DNA from: Streptomyces tendae
Lineage (GTDB): Bacteria > Actinomycetota > Actinomycetes > Streptomycetales > Streptomycetaceae
DNA: 64,000 bases
Direction of reading: 5' to 3'
NCBI RefSeq assembly: GCF_014650435.1
Contig: NZ_BMUY01000003.1
Location: forward strand, 248,001 to 312,000
The translations under genes were made by a program, and so were the position numbers. The notes under the pieces are model-generated. The model saw only the letters and a list, made by a program, of their open reading frames with translations. It had not been told where the DNA came from and searched no databases. Shown piece by piece: positions 46,340 through 54,025 of this stretch (the stretch's first letter is position 1; each line of letters opens with the position of its first letter).

Positions 46340-46387
46340 CCTTGGCACGGTTCGCTTTGACGTGAATCGCGTCAAACCGTGCCAAGG
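46340..46387 (-). promoter_or_regulatory. long dyad between clpP2 and clpX (terminator or operator)
   Basis: CCTTGGCACGG (46340-46350) pairs with CCGTGCCAAGG (46377-46387), and inside it TTTGACG (46356-46362) pairs with CGTCAAA (46370-46376). That is 18 pairs in total with a 5-base bulge on one side. It starts 26 bases after the clpP2 stop, so it may terminate clpP1-clpP2 transcripts. The inner TTTGACG...CGTCAAA includes a TTGACG that could serve as a -35 for clpX. Confidence 0.6.
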
Positions 46388-46412
46388 AGCGGCAGACGAT
46401 ACAGCCTCCCGC

Positions 46413-47126
46413 CTAGCGGAGAGAGGAGTTGTCCATCTTCCGGGTGGTGATGATCTGGTCGATCAGGCCGTAGCTCAGCGCGTCCTCGGCCGTGAGGATC
46501 TTGTCGCGCTCGATGTCCTCGCGGATCTTCTCGACCGGCGTGGTGGAGTGCTTGGCCAGCATTTCCTCCAGCTGCGAGCGCATCCGGAGGATCTCGTTGG
46601 CGGCGATCTCCAGGTCGGAGACCTGGCCGCGGCCGGTCTCGCTGTACGGCTGGTGGATCAGGACGCGGGCGTTCGGCAGCGCCATGCGCTTGCCCGGCGT
46701 GCCTGCGGCCAGCAGGACGGCGGCGGCGGAGGCGGCCTGGCCCATGCAGACCGTCTGGATGTCCGGCTTCACGTACTGCATCGTGTCGTAGATGGCCGTG
46801 AGCGCGGTGAAGGAGCCGCCCGGGCTGTTGATGTAGACCGAGATGTCCCGGTCGGGGTCCATCGACTCCAGGCACAGCAGCTGCGCCATGACGTCGTTGG
46901 CGGAGGCGTCGTCGATCTGGACGCCGAGGAAGATCACCCGCTCCTCGAAGAGCTTCGCGTACGGGTCGTACTCGCGCACGCCCTGCGAGGTGCGCTCGAC
47001 GAAGCGCGGGATGACGTAGCGGGACTCGGCCTGCGGGCCGGTGTAGCGGCCCTGGGAGGCGGCGGCGCGCATGTCCTGCGTGGCGTTCGCGCGGTCGTAC
47101 AGGCCGCTGCCGGGGAAGTCGTTCAC
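46413..47126 (-). CDS. clpP2: ATP-dependent Clp protease proteolytic subunit ClpP2
   Basis: 237 residues from the GTG at 47126, after CAGGAGACACT. The catalytic Ser is in [15 protein letters not shown] (Ser133), His in VLIHQPY (His158). A ~55-residue N-terminal extension ([17 protein letters not shown]...) precedes the core, probably with a cleaved propeptide. It forms mixed complexes with ClpP1. A far longer open frame through clpP1 in another frame is an artefact. 50 bases separate it from clpP1. Confidence 0.96.
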   Translation of the reverse strand: MNDFPGSGLYDRANATQDMRAAASQGRYTGPQAESRYVIPRFVERTSQGVREYDPYAKLFEERVIFLGVQIDDASANDVMAQLLCLESMDPDRDISVYINSPGGSFTALTAIYDTMQYVKPDIQTVCMGQAASAAAVLLAAGTPGKRMALPNARVLIHQPYSETGRGQVSDLEIAANEILRMRSQLEEMLAKHSTTPVEKIREDIERDKILTAEDALSYGLIDQIITTRKMDNSSLR

Positions 47127-47176
47127 AGTGTCTCCTGTAAAGGGGCTGAGGCGGTCGGCTCGGGGCGGAGGATGGC

Positions 47177-47794
47177 TCAGGCGCCCGTGCCGCCGCCGCC
47201 CGGCATGCCGGCGGCCGTGGCGATGACGTCGTCGATGAGGCCGTACTCCTTGGCCTCGAAGGCGTCGAACCAGCGGTCGCGGTCCGAGTCGCGGGTGATC
47301 TGCTCGATCGTCTGGCCGGTGTGCTGGGAGGTCAGCTCGGCCATGCGCCGCTTGGTGTGCAGCAGCCGCTCGGCGTGGATCTTGATGTCCGAGGCCGAAC
47401 CGGCCAGGCCGGCGGAGGGCTGGTGGATGAGGATCTCGGCGTTCGGCAGCGCAAAGCGCTTGCCGGGGGTGCCCGCGCTGAGCAGGAACTGTCCCATGGA
47501 GGCCGCGAGACCCATCGCGATCGTCACCACGTCGTTCTTGATGTACTGCATGGTGTCGTAGATCGCCATGCCGGCCGTGATCGAACCGCCCGGGCTGTTG
47601 ATGTACAGGAAGATGTCCTTGTCCGGGTCGGAGGCAAGGAGCAGCAGCTGTGCGGTGATCTTGTTGGCGATGTCGTCGTCGACCGGCTGGCCGAGGAAGA
47701 TGATCCGCTCGCCGAGCAGTCGGTTGTAGACCTGGTCGCCGAGGCCGCCACCGATGGAGGGCTCGCCGGCGGCTGAGGGCATCAGATTCGTCAC
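47177..47794 (-). CDS. clpP1: ATP-dependent Clp protease proteolytic subunit ClpP1
   Basis: 205 residues from the GTG at 47794 ([13 protein letters not shown]), preceded by AGGTGG. The frame is open to an ATG at 47890 which would add 32 residues without the usual ribosome site. The catalytic triad's Ser99 is in [15 protein letters not shown], His124 in ILIHQPSAG. First gene of clpP1-clpP2. In Streptomyces it is activated by ClgR, and a fitting motif lies 143-156 bases upstream. Loss of clpP1 in related strains delays aerial mycelium, so it matters in development. Confidence 0.95.
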   Translation of the reverse strand: MTNLMPSAAGEPSIGGGLGDQVYNRLLGERIIFLGQPVDDDIANKITAQLLLLASDPDKDIFLYINSPGGSITAGMAIYDTMQYIKNDVVTIAMGLAASMGQFLLSAGTPGKRFALPNAEILIHQPSAGLAGSASDIKIHAERLLHTKRRMAELTSQHTGQTIEQITRDSDRDRWFDAFEAKEYGLIDDVIATAAGMPGGGGTGA

Positions 47795-47936
47795 GTATCC
47801 ACCTGCTCGTCTTACGACGGCGCCGGGCCGTCTCACGTTTCCCTGCGGGGCTGGAGCCGCTTTCGGGGACTCCCCTGCCCTCGTATTCATGGACCCTAAC
47901 GCGGTGGCCCTCCGGTGCCATCCCGGTTCTGCGGGT

Positions 47937-47950
47937 GTTCGCCTCGGGCG
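47937..47950. promoter_or_regulatory. ClgR-box-like motif upstream of clpP1
   Basis: GTTCGCCTCGGGCG fits the GTTCGC-N5-GCG pattern reported for ClgR, the activator of clp genes in Streptomyces (from memory of the literature). It is the only such site I noticed in the clpP1 upstream region and lies 143 bases before the start codon. Confidence 0.5.
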
Positions 47951-47969
47951 TAGCGCCGTGACGGTGCCT

Positions 47970-48026
47970 GTTCATTGCCGAGTGCGGGTCCGTGGGTGGC
48001 TGGTCGCGCAGTTCCCCGCGCCCCTT
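47970..48026. repeat. Dispersed intergenic repeat, copy 2
   Basis: See copy 1 at 41017-41072: 28 identical bases at 47997-48024 and a shared, weaker GTTCA..G.CGAGTGC.G lead. It has the same orientation as copy 1 and also lies in the non-coding gap behind a minus-strand gene (tig). Confidence 0.8.
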
Positions 48027-48049
48027 GCGGCGCTGTCCAGCCGTATGCG

Positions 48050-48086
48050 GAACGGGCCCCGGCACTGATGTGTCCGGGGCCCGTTC
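48050..48086 (-). terminator. tig terminator
   Basis: GAACGGGCCCCGG (48050-48062) and CCGGGGCCCGTTC (48074-48086), a perfect 13-base stem with an 11-base loop, 27 bases after the tig stop codon. Confidence 0.8.
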
Positions 48087-48113
48087 TGCGTCCGTCTGGG
48101 GAGACGCGAGGGA

Positions 48114-49520
48114 TCAGCCCTCGGTCTTCTCCTCGGCCTTGTCGTCGGCCTTCTCGGCGTCGGTGGGCTCGGTGGCGGCGGCCTCGGCGGCCTCCGTCTC
48201 CTCGTCCTCCTCGTCGTCCAGGTCGACGATCTCGCCGTTGGTGTCCTTGACCGTGGCCTTCTCGACCACGGCGGCCAGGGCCTTGCCGCGGGCGACCTCG
48301 CCGACGAGGAGCGGGACCTGGCCCTGCTCGACGACGGCCTGGGCGAACTGGTCAGGGGACATGCCGGAGGAGGCGGCACGGCGCATGAGGTGCTCGGTCA
48401 GCTCTTCCTGGCTGACGTTGAGCTTCTCCTGCTTGACCAGCTCGTCGAGGACGAACTGGGTCTTGATGCCCTTGACCGCGGCCTCGCGGGTCTCGGTCTC
48501 GAACTCCTCGGCGGTCTTGCCCTGCAGCTCGAGGTACTTCTCGAGGTCGAGGCCCATCTGGCCGAGCTGGTGGTGCTCGAGGTTGTGCTTGCGGGTGTTG
48601 ATCTCGTCCTCGAGCAGCTTCTCGGGGACCGGGACCTCGACCAGCTCGAGCAGCTTGTCCAGGACGCGCTCCTGGGCCTGCGTGGCCTGGTCGTACTGCT
48701 TCATGTTGGCGAGGCGCTTGCGGCTGTCGGCCTGCAGCTCCTCCAGGGTGTCGAACTCCGACGCGAGCTGCGCGAAGTCGTCGTCCAGCTCGGGCAGCTC
48801 GCGCGCGGCGACCTGGGTGACCTTGACGGTGACCTCGGCCTCCTTGCCGGTCGCCGAGCCGCCCTTGAGCTCGGAGGTGAAGGTGGCCTCGCCACCGGCC
48901 TCCAGGCCCTTCACGGCGTCGTCGATGCCGTCCAGCAGCTCACCGGAACCGATGGTGTAGGAGACGCCGTCGGCGACGCCGTCCTCGAGGACCTCGCCGT
49001 CGACCTTGGCCTGCAGGTCGATGGTGATCACGTCGCCGTCCTCGGCGGCGCGCTCGACCGGGGAGGTGGAGGCGAAGCGCTCGCGCAGCTGCTCCACCGA
49101 CTTCTCGACGTCCTCGTCGGTGACCTCGACGGCGTCGACCTCGACCTCGATGCCGGAGTAGTCCGGGATCTCGATGGAGGGGCGGATGTCGACCTCGGCC
49201 GTGAAGTTCAGCGTCTCGCCGTCCTTCAGCTCCGTGATGTCGACCTCGGGCTGGCCGAGCGGGTTCAGCTCGGCCTCGTTGACCGCGTCGGTGTAGAACT
49301 TGGGAAGCGCGTCGTTGACCGCCTCCTCCAGCACCGCACCGCGGCCGAACCGCTGGTCGATGACCCGGGCCGGGATCTTGCCCTTGCGGAAGCCCTTCAC
49401 CGTGACCTGCTGGTTGATCTTCTTGTACGCCGCGTCGAGGCTGTCCTTGAGCTCCTCGAAGGGCACCTCGACAGTGAGCCGAACCCGGGTCGGGTTCAGG
49501 GTCTCCACGGCGCTCTTCAC
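48114..49520 (-). CDS. tig: trigger factor
   Basis: 468 residues from the GTG at 49520 ([19 protein letters not shown]), after AAGGAG. Ribosome-bound chaperone and prolyl isomerase. N-terminal ribosome-binding domain with the signature [10 protein letters not shown] (near 42-51); FKBP-like domain near 150-240 ([17 protein letters not shown]...); helical C-terminal arms; then an acidic ~45-residue tail ([20 protein letters not shown]...). It lies upstream of clpP1-clpP2-clpX, the classic order. Confidence 0.97.
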   Translation of the reverse strand: MKSAVETLNPTRVRLTVEVPFEELKDSLDAAYKKINQQVTVKGFRKGKIPARVIDQRFGRGAVLEEAVNDALPKFYTDAVNEAELNPLGQPEVDITELKDGETLNFTAEVDIRPSIEIPDYSGIEVEVDAVEVTDEDVEKSVEQLRERFASTSPVERAAEDGDVITIDLQAKVDGEVLEDGVADGVSYTIGSGELLDGIDDAVKGLEAGGEATFTSELKGGSATGKEAEVTVKVTQVAARELPELDDDFAQLASEFDTLEELQADSRKRLANMKQYDQATQAQERVLDKLLELVEVPVPEKLLEDEINTRKHNLEHHQLGQMGLDLEKYLELQGKTAEEFETETREAAVKGIKTQFVLDELVKQEKLNVSQEELTEHLMRRAASSGMSPDQFAQAVVEQGQVPLLVGEVARGKALAAVVEKATVKDTNGEIVDLDDEEDEETEAAEAAATEPTDAEKADDKAEEKTEG

Positions 49521-49714
49521 GGTTCGGTCTCCTTGGTGGCTGACTTCTTGGGTTCTGCCGGAACCAGAGAGTGTCCGGCAAATTACGCCGCCCGGAGACT
49601 TCAGACGCTGATGACACACGGGCGTGCAGCTTGCATAGTAACGGCAGCGACTACACGGCCCAAAAGGCGACCACTCGGCGATCACTCGGTGGTCGGCCGC
49701 TGGTCGGTCGGTGG

Positions 49715-49788
49715 TCGGGGTGGCGGGATTTGAACCCACGGCCTTCCGCTCCCAAAGCGGACGCGCTACCAAGCTGCGCCACACCCCG
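49715..49788 (-). tRNA. tRNA-Pro (anticodon TGG)
   Basis: 74 bases on the minus strand: acceptor CGGGGTG/CACCCCG, D-arm GCGC...GCGC, anticodon stem TCCGC/GCGGA with loop TTTGGGA, T-arm GTGGG-TTCAAAT-CCCGC. CCA is not encoded. Confidence 0.97.
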
Positions 49789-49951
49789 TCTGGTGCGACA
49801 CGTAGGGTACATGCCGCCAGGCACCGGGGACCGCAGAGTTTCCCGAGCGTCCGTGAAGGTCCGGCGCGGACCGGAAGGGGTGTGCGTCGAGGGGCGACGA
49901 CCCGCTACGATGCGTGCAGTGCCGCGGTCACCGACCTGCGGCGCCAGCCGT

Positions 49952-50022
49952 GCGGGCGTAGCTCAATGGTAGAGCCCCAGTCTTCCAAACTGGCTACGCG
50001 GGTTCGATTCCCGTCGCCCGCT
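49952..50022 (+). tRNA. tRNA-Gly (anticodon TCC)
   Basis: 71 bases: acceptor GCGGGCG/CGCCCGC, D-arm GCTC...GAGC, anticodon stem CCAGT/ACTGG with loop CTTCCAA, T-arm CGGG-TTCGATT-CCCG. The following CC is not part of an encoded CCA. Confidence 0.97.
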
Positions 50023-50027
50023 CCGAG

Positions 50028-50068
50028 AGGCCTCCGGCCCGGTCCCCCAGGGATCGGGCCGGAGGCCT
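50028..50068. terminator. terminator after tRNA-Gly
   Basis: AGGCCTCCGGCCCG (50028-50041) pairs perfectly with CGGGCCGGAGGCCT (50055-50068), six bases after the tRNA, followed by TTGTG. It also lies 11 bases beyond the stop of the convergent small gene, so it can act for both. Confidence 0.85.
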
Positions 50069-50078
50069 TTGTGCGGCC

Positions 50079-50273
50079 CTAGAACTGGATCGAGTTGATC
50101 GTCTCGGCTATCGAGTCCAGGAAGCGTTGGATGTCGTCGGCCATGCCTGTCGAGGCCAGGAAGAAGCCGAAGAGGACCGCGACGACCGCCGGCCCCGCCT
50201 TGATCGAGCCTCCCCGCAGCAGCACCACGAGGATGATCCCCAACAGCAGCACCACTGACAGTGAAATGGCCAC
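50079..50273 (-). CDS. small conserved membrane protein
   Basis: 64 residues, GTG start. Two hydrophobic segments: SLSVVLLLGIILVVLLRGG and AVVAVLFGFFLASTGMA; the C-terminus (DDIQRFLDSIAETINSIQF) is an amphipathic helix. I recall closely similar ~63-residue proteins in many Streptomyces at this place and elsewhere, without a known function. The ribosome site is weak. Confidence 0.7.
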   Translation of the reverse strand: MAISLSVVLLLGIILVVLLRGGSIKAGPAVVAVLFGFFLASTGMADDIQRFLDSIAETINSIQF

Positions 50274-50950
50274 AACTGATCACACCCTCGGTCGGTCCGC
50301 GCTCCCGCCCGGAGGTGCGGCACCGCACACCCCCGCCAGAACCATCGTGCCACCAACCGGGCCCCGTCATGCGGCAGGTGACAGATCGTCCGGCCGGTTC
50401 TGTGGGTGGTGTGCTGCCCCGCGCACGCGGACACACGCCATCACCGCGCCCCGTACAGAATTTCGACGGGGCACCCGTACGGGGAATTCGAGGTGCTTGG
50501 TTTCCATGTCCACACAACTCGTTCGCAGGTATTTCGAATTGTCGTGGCGGACACACCCGACAGGGTCATCACAGGGAGATCACAGGATCACCCAGGAAGC
50601 CCGTAAGGGCATTGAAGCGGACATTCCAGCGGAGTCGCCCGCCGGTCTTATGCGCTGTTTAGTCGTGATGTGTCGTGACAAGTGGGCTGCTTCGGACGGA
50701 GCTTGGGCACACCGCGGCGCCCGGCAGTGTGGGAGTCGTCACGCCTCCGGAGAGGCCGAGTTCCCCTAATGCGGGGGTACTCGAACGGTACTCACACCGT
50801 ACCCAAGACCCGAAATACAGGAATGACGTCGAGGGTTTTACGGAATCACACGGAGAACGCTAGGGTGCCTCAGATGTTCTACGCTGCCTCGTCCCCCACC
50901 AGAGCAGCGAGGTCCTGCGACCACTCGCCGAGTTCCCGGCGGGGGGTTGC
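50274..50950 (+). other. 677-base gene-free region before the acyltransferase
   Basis: Lower GC than the rest of the window, with AT-rich spots around 50455-50560 and 50810-50870. Small open frames here show no conserved residues. A possible promoter is listed separately (50837-50866). Also seen: ACGGT-ACTCAC-ACCGT at about 50788-50803, a short inverted repeat. It may hold an untranslated RNA or a lost gene, but I see no specific evidence for either. Confidence 0.4.
50837..50866 (+). promoter_or_regulatory. possible housekeeping-type promoter of the acyltransferase gene
   Basis: TTTACG and TAGGGT separated by 18 bases in an AT-richer stretch, 84 bases before the ATG at 50951. Matches the HrdB-type pattern only partly. 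Confidence 0.3.
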
Positions 50951-52117
50951 ATGACTAGCTCGCTGCTTCCTCACGGCGACCGGAAGTCGCCGTCCCCGCC
51001 CTCCCCGCCGAGCCGGCAGCGCGACGCGTTCTTCGACAACGCCAAGTACCTGGCGATCGTGCTGGTCGGCGTGGGCCACGCCTGGGGACAGATCCTGGAC
51101 GGCAACCGGACCGTGGAGACCCTCTACCGGGTCCTGTACACGTTCCACATGCCGGCGTTCATCATCGTCTCCGGCTACTTCTCACGCAGTTTCGACCTGA
51201 GCCCCAAGCGGGTCAAGCGACTGATCACCGGCGTCGCCGTCCCGTACCTCGTCTTCGAGATCGCCTACACGCTGCACCGGCGCGTCAGCGAGGACCCGCA
51301 GGCCGACTTCAGCCTGCTGGACCCCACCTACCTCCTGTGGTTCCTGTGCGCGCTGTTCGTCTGGCGGCTGACCACCCCGATCTGGCAGACGGTCCGTTGG
51401 CCGCTCCCGATCTCGCTCGCCATCGCCGCGCTGGCCTCCGTGACGCCCAGCGTCGGCAACGACCTGAACATGCAGCGGGTGCTGCAGTTCCTGCCGTGCT
51501 TCGTGCTGGGTCTGGTGCTGCGCCCCGAGCACTTCCAGCTGGTGCGGCGCCGCTCGGTGCGGATCCTGTCCGTGCCGGTGGTCGCGGCGGCCCTGGTGAT
51601 CGGCTGGTGGTCGGTGCCGCGCATGGAGACCGGCTGGTTCTACCGCAACGCCGCCATGCAGGACACGGGCGCCCCCTGGTGGTCCGGGCCCGTCCTGACG
51701 CTCGCGCTCTTCGGCTGCTCCGTGGTGCTGTCCGCGTGCTTCTTCGCCTGGGTGCCCGGTCGGCGCATGTGGTTCACGGCCCTCGGGGCCGGCACGATCT
51801 ACGGCTACCTGCTGCACGGCTTCCTGGTGAAGGAGGGCAGCTACACCGGCTGGTTCCAGCACTCCTTCCTGGACACGCCGCTCGGTGAGATCGGACTCAC
51901 CGTCCTCGGCGCCACCGTCATCACCCTGCTGTGCACCAAGCCCGTACAGCGGGTGCTGCGGTACGTGGTCGAGCCGAGGATGGACTGGGCCTTCAAGCGG
52001 GATCCCGGTGACGCCGCCCGGGGCCGTGAGAAGCGCGACCCGGCCGGTACCGGGGCACGCGAGACGTCCCCCGAGCCCGCCGCGTCGAACGCCGGCGGCG
52101 AGAAGGTCTCCGTCTGA
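50951..52117 (+). CDS. acyltransferase-3-family membrane protein
   Basis: 388 residues with about nine to ten membrane segments. The N-terminal FFDNAKYLAIVLVGVGHAW is the FDN-x-K-Y...GH signature of acyltransferase family 3 (OafA/WecH-like). YTFHMPAFIIVSGYFSRSF and WFLCALFVWRL are also typical. Such proteins O-acylate sugars or polymers at the membrane; the substrate is unknown. The last ~45 residues are a soluble charged tail. ATG after GGGGGG. It stands alone, convergent with the HD-domain gene 10 bases away. Confidence 0.88.
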   Translation: MTSSLLPHGDRKSPSPPSPPSRQRDAFFDNAKYLAIVLVGVGHAWGQILDGNRTVETLYRVLYTFHMPAFIIVSGYFSRSFDLSPKRVKRLITGVAVPYLVFEIAYTLHRRVSEDPQADFSLLDPTYLLWFLCALFVWRLTTPIWQTVRWPLPISLAIAALASVTPSVGNDLNMQRVLQFLPCFVLGLVLRPEHFQLVRRRSVRILSVPVVAAALVIGWWSVPRMETGWFYRNAAMQDTGAPWWSGPVLTLALFGCSVVLSACFFAWVPGRRMWFTALGAGTIYGYLLHGFLVKEGSYTGWFQHSFLDTPLGEIGLTVLGATVITLLCTKPVQRVLRYVVEPRMDWAFKRDPGDAARGREKRDPAGTGARETSPEPAASNAGGEKVSV

Positions 52118-52127
52118 AACCGGTGGG

Positions 52128-52613
52128 TCACCCCTGACCGAGAAGTGCGCGCATCCGCGTGTACTTCTCGGTCAGTCGTGTGCGGGTGGCCGCGTCGAGG
52201 ACGGCCAGCCGCGCGGGGTCGGCGTTGTGCGCCAGGTCCGCCTCCTTCACCAGGCGCGCGCCGGGGGTGGCCAGGATCCGCGCGGCGTACGCCTCGGGCG
52301 GCTCCCCCGCCCGCTTGGTGAGGGCCAGGACGATGTCCTTGGTCCGGCGGCTCAGCGGCGCCTCGTCCAGCCAGCCCTCGGTCAGCGCGTCGTCCTCCAC
52401 GGCGTCGTGCAGCCAGGCGGCCGCGATCTGCTCCTCGTCGCCGCCGCGCCGCCGCACGCCCTCGGCGACGGCCCGCAGGTGTTCGGCGTACGGCCGGCCC
52501 GCCTTGTCGGTCTGTCCGGCGTGGGCGGCGCGGGCGGTGGCCTCGACCTCGGCCAGGGAGAGCGGCGGGGCGGGCGGTCCGGAGTCGTGGGGCAGGGGCG
52601 GCATGGGCGGCAT
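52128..52613 (-). CDS. HD-domain protein (SpoT/MESH1-like hydrolase fold)
   Basis: 161 residues. ARAAHAGQTDKAGRPYAEHLRAVAEGV, AAAWLHDAVEDDALT and LVKEADLAHNADPARL contain the H...HD...D pattern of HD metal-dependent phosphohydrolases, in the arrangement of the RelA/SpoT hydrolase and the small alarmone hydrolase MESH1. It might hydrolyse (p)ppGpp or another nucleotide; this is inference. 23 bases after the PP2C gene, so probably one transcript. Two in-frame ATGs at 52613 and 52604. Confidence 0.8.
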   Translation of the reverse strand: MPPMPPLPHDSGPPAPPLSLAEVEATARAAHAGQTDKAGRPYAEHLRAVAEGVRRRGGDEEQIAAAWLHDAVEDDALTEGWLDEAPLSRRTKDIVLALTKRAGEPPEAYAARILATPGARLVKEADLAHNADPARLAVLDAATRTRLTEKYTRMRALLGQG

Positions 52614-52636
52614 GGGCCCAGTATGCGGCGCGGGCC

Positions 52637-53824
52637 TCAGTCCGTGGCCGGCGCGGACTGGGCGGTCGGGCCCTCCCGGCAGATCAGCAGCAGCGCCCGG
52701 TCGTCGTTGACGTCCTTGGCCACAGCCTCGATCAGGTGCCAGGCCGCGCCGTGGAAGCCGCCCGCGACATAGCGGTCGGCCTCGCCGGTGAGGCGGTCGA
52801 TGCCCTCGGCGATGTCCCGGTCGGAGGTCTCCACCAGGCCGTCCGTGAACAGCATCAGCACGTCACCGGGCCGCAGCGAGCCCTTCACCTGGTCGAACTG
52901 CGCGCCGTCGTAGACACCGAGCAGCGGGCCCTCGGCCGACTTCTCCTCCCAGCGGCCGGTGCCCGCGCTGAGCTGGAGGCCCGGCGGATGTCCGGCCGAG
53001 TACAGCTCGTAGTCACCGGAGTCGAGGTCCAGGACGAGGTGGATGGAGGTGGCGAAGCCCTCGTCCCAGTCCTGGCGCAGCAGATAGCCGTTGGCGGCCG
53101 GCAGGAAGGCGTGCGGGGGCAGGCTGCCCAGCAGTCCGCCGAAGGCCCCGGACAGCAGCAGGGCGCGCGAGGCCGCGTCCATGCCCTTGCCGGAGACGTC
53201 GGTGAGGACGACCTCCAGCGTCCGGCCGCCGTTGGTGCGGGCCGCGACGACGAAGTCGCCGGAGAAGGACTGCCCGCCCGCCGGGCGCAGCGCCATCTCG
53301 CGGTGCCAGCCCTTCGGCAGCTGGGGCAGCTTGCTCTGGACGCGGATGCGTTCACGCAGGTCGAAGAGCATGGTGCCGCCGCGCCGCCAGGGCACGCCGA
53401 CCCGGCTGCGGAACTGGGCGACGAGGAGTCCGAAGAAGCCGCAGGCCGCGACCACCAGGACCACGCCGGGGGTGACCCGGGACGGGCCCTCGGTGTACGG
53501 GCCCAGTTGCACGGACTCCACGATCAGCGCGGTGGCCGCCGCGGCGTACAGGCCGAGCAGGCTCGCCGGGCGCAGCAGCAGGCCGCCGGCGACGATCGGG
53601 ATGACGAGCGCGGAGGGCGAGCACCACACGGAGTTGGCCATCGTGGTGGCCGCGATGACGGGGATCGTCAGCAGCAGTCCGGCCAGCGCGATCCAGTCCG
53701 AACCGTCGCCGCGGAAGTAGTCGACGGCGGCTCGGCGCACGCCGACGCGGGCCCGGTGCCACTGCTTCTTCCACCGGGCCGCGAACGTCTCGGCCTCCGC
53801 GCGCCGCTGTCGTCCTGCTGCCAT
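52637..53824 (-). CDS. membrane-bound PP2C/SpoIIE-type serine phosphatase
   Basis: 395 residues. A basic N-terminus is followed by four or five membrane segments (about 45-145: WIALAGLLLTIPVIAATTM, SALVIPIVAGGLLL, LLGLYAAAATALIVESV, GVVLVVAACGFFGLLVA). The SpoIIE/RsbU phosphatase domain covers ~170-385 with metal-site motifs SFSGDFVVAARTNGG, VVLTDVSGKGMDAASRA, YELYSAGHPPGLQL, LMLFTDGLVETSDRD and NDDRALLLI. No sensor PAS/GAF domain is seen, so the membrane part may sense. It would act on phosphorylated anti-sigma-factor antagonists. Downstream is the HD-domain gene. Confidence 0.92.
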   Translation of the reverse strand: MAAGRQRRAEAETFAARWKKQWHRARVGVRRAAVDYFRGDGSDWIALAGLLLTIPVIAATTMANSVWCSPSALVIPIVAGGLLLRPASLLGLYAAAATALIVESVQLGPYTEGPSRVTPGVVLVVAACGFFGLLVAQFRSRVGVPWRRGGTMLFDLRERIRVQSKLPQLPKGWHREMALRPAGGQSFSGDFVVAARTNGGRTLEVVLTDVSGKGMDAASRALLLSGAFGGLLGSLPPHAFLPAANGYLLRQDWDEGFATSIHLVLDLDSGDYELYSAGHPPGLQLSAGTGRWEEKSAEGPLLGVYDGAQFDQVKGSLRPGDVLMLFTDGLVETSDRDIAEGIDRLTGEADRYVAGGFHGAAWHLIEAVAKDVNDDRALLLICREGPTAQSAPATD

Positions 53825-54025
53825 TAGTTCGGGACCCTATCCATCGAACCGGCCGCTTGGCACGGGAGGTCCTACTTGTCCCCCGTCCGAGGCCGGACTT
53901 CACAGTGAACTTCACGAACGGCCTCCGCGCCGCAACCCCGCGGAAATTGCCTCGCCGGTCTCGTGCGGCCCTGGTACGCATGCTGCATGGAACGCATGGA
54001 ACGGCCCACGAGTGAGGACAGCGGT

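Larger units (their letters stand above)
47795..48113 (-). other. 319-base clpP1 upstream region and tig terminator region
   Basis: No gene. It contains a ClgR-like site (47937-47950), copy 2 of the dispersed repeat (47970-48026) and the tig terminator hairpin (48050-48086), each listed separately. Confidence 0.7.

Noticed and set aside
46413..48065. Open frame of 550 codons covering clpP2 and the clpP1 region
   Set aside because: Only its last 237 codons are ClpP2; the rest overlaps clpP1 in another frame and has no conserved sequence.
50682..50954. 90-codon frame before the acyltransferase
   Set aside because: Composition unlike a real protein, and it overlaps the promoter-like sequence and the acyltransferase start.
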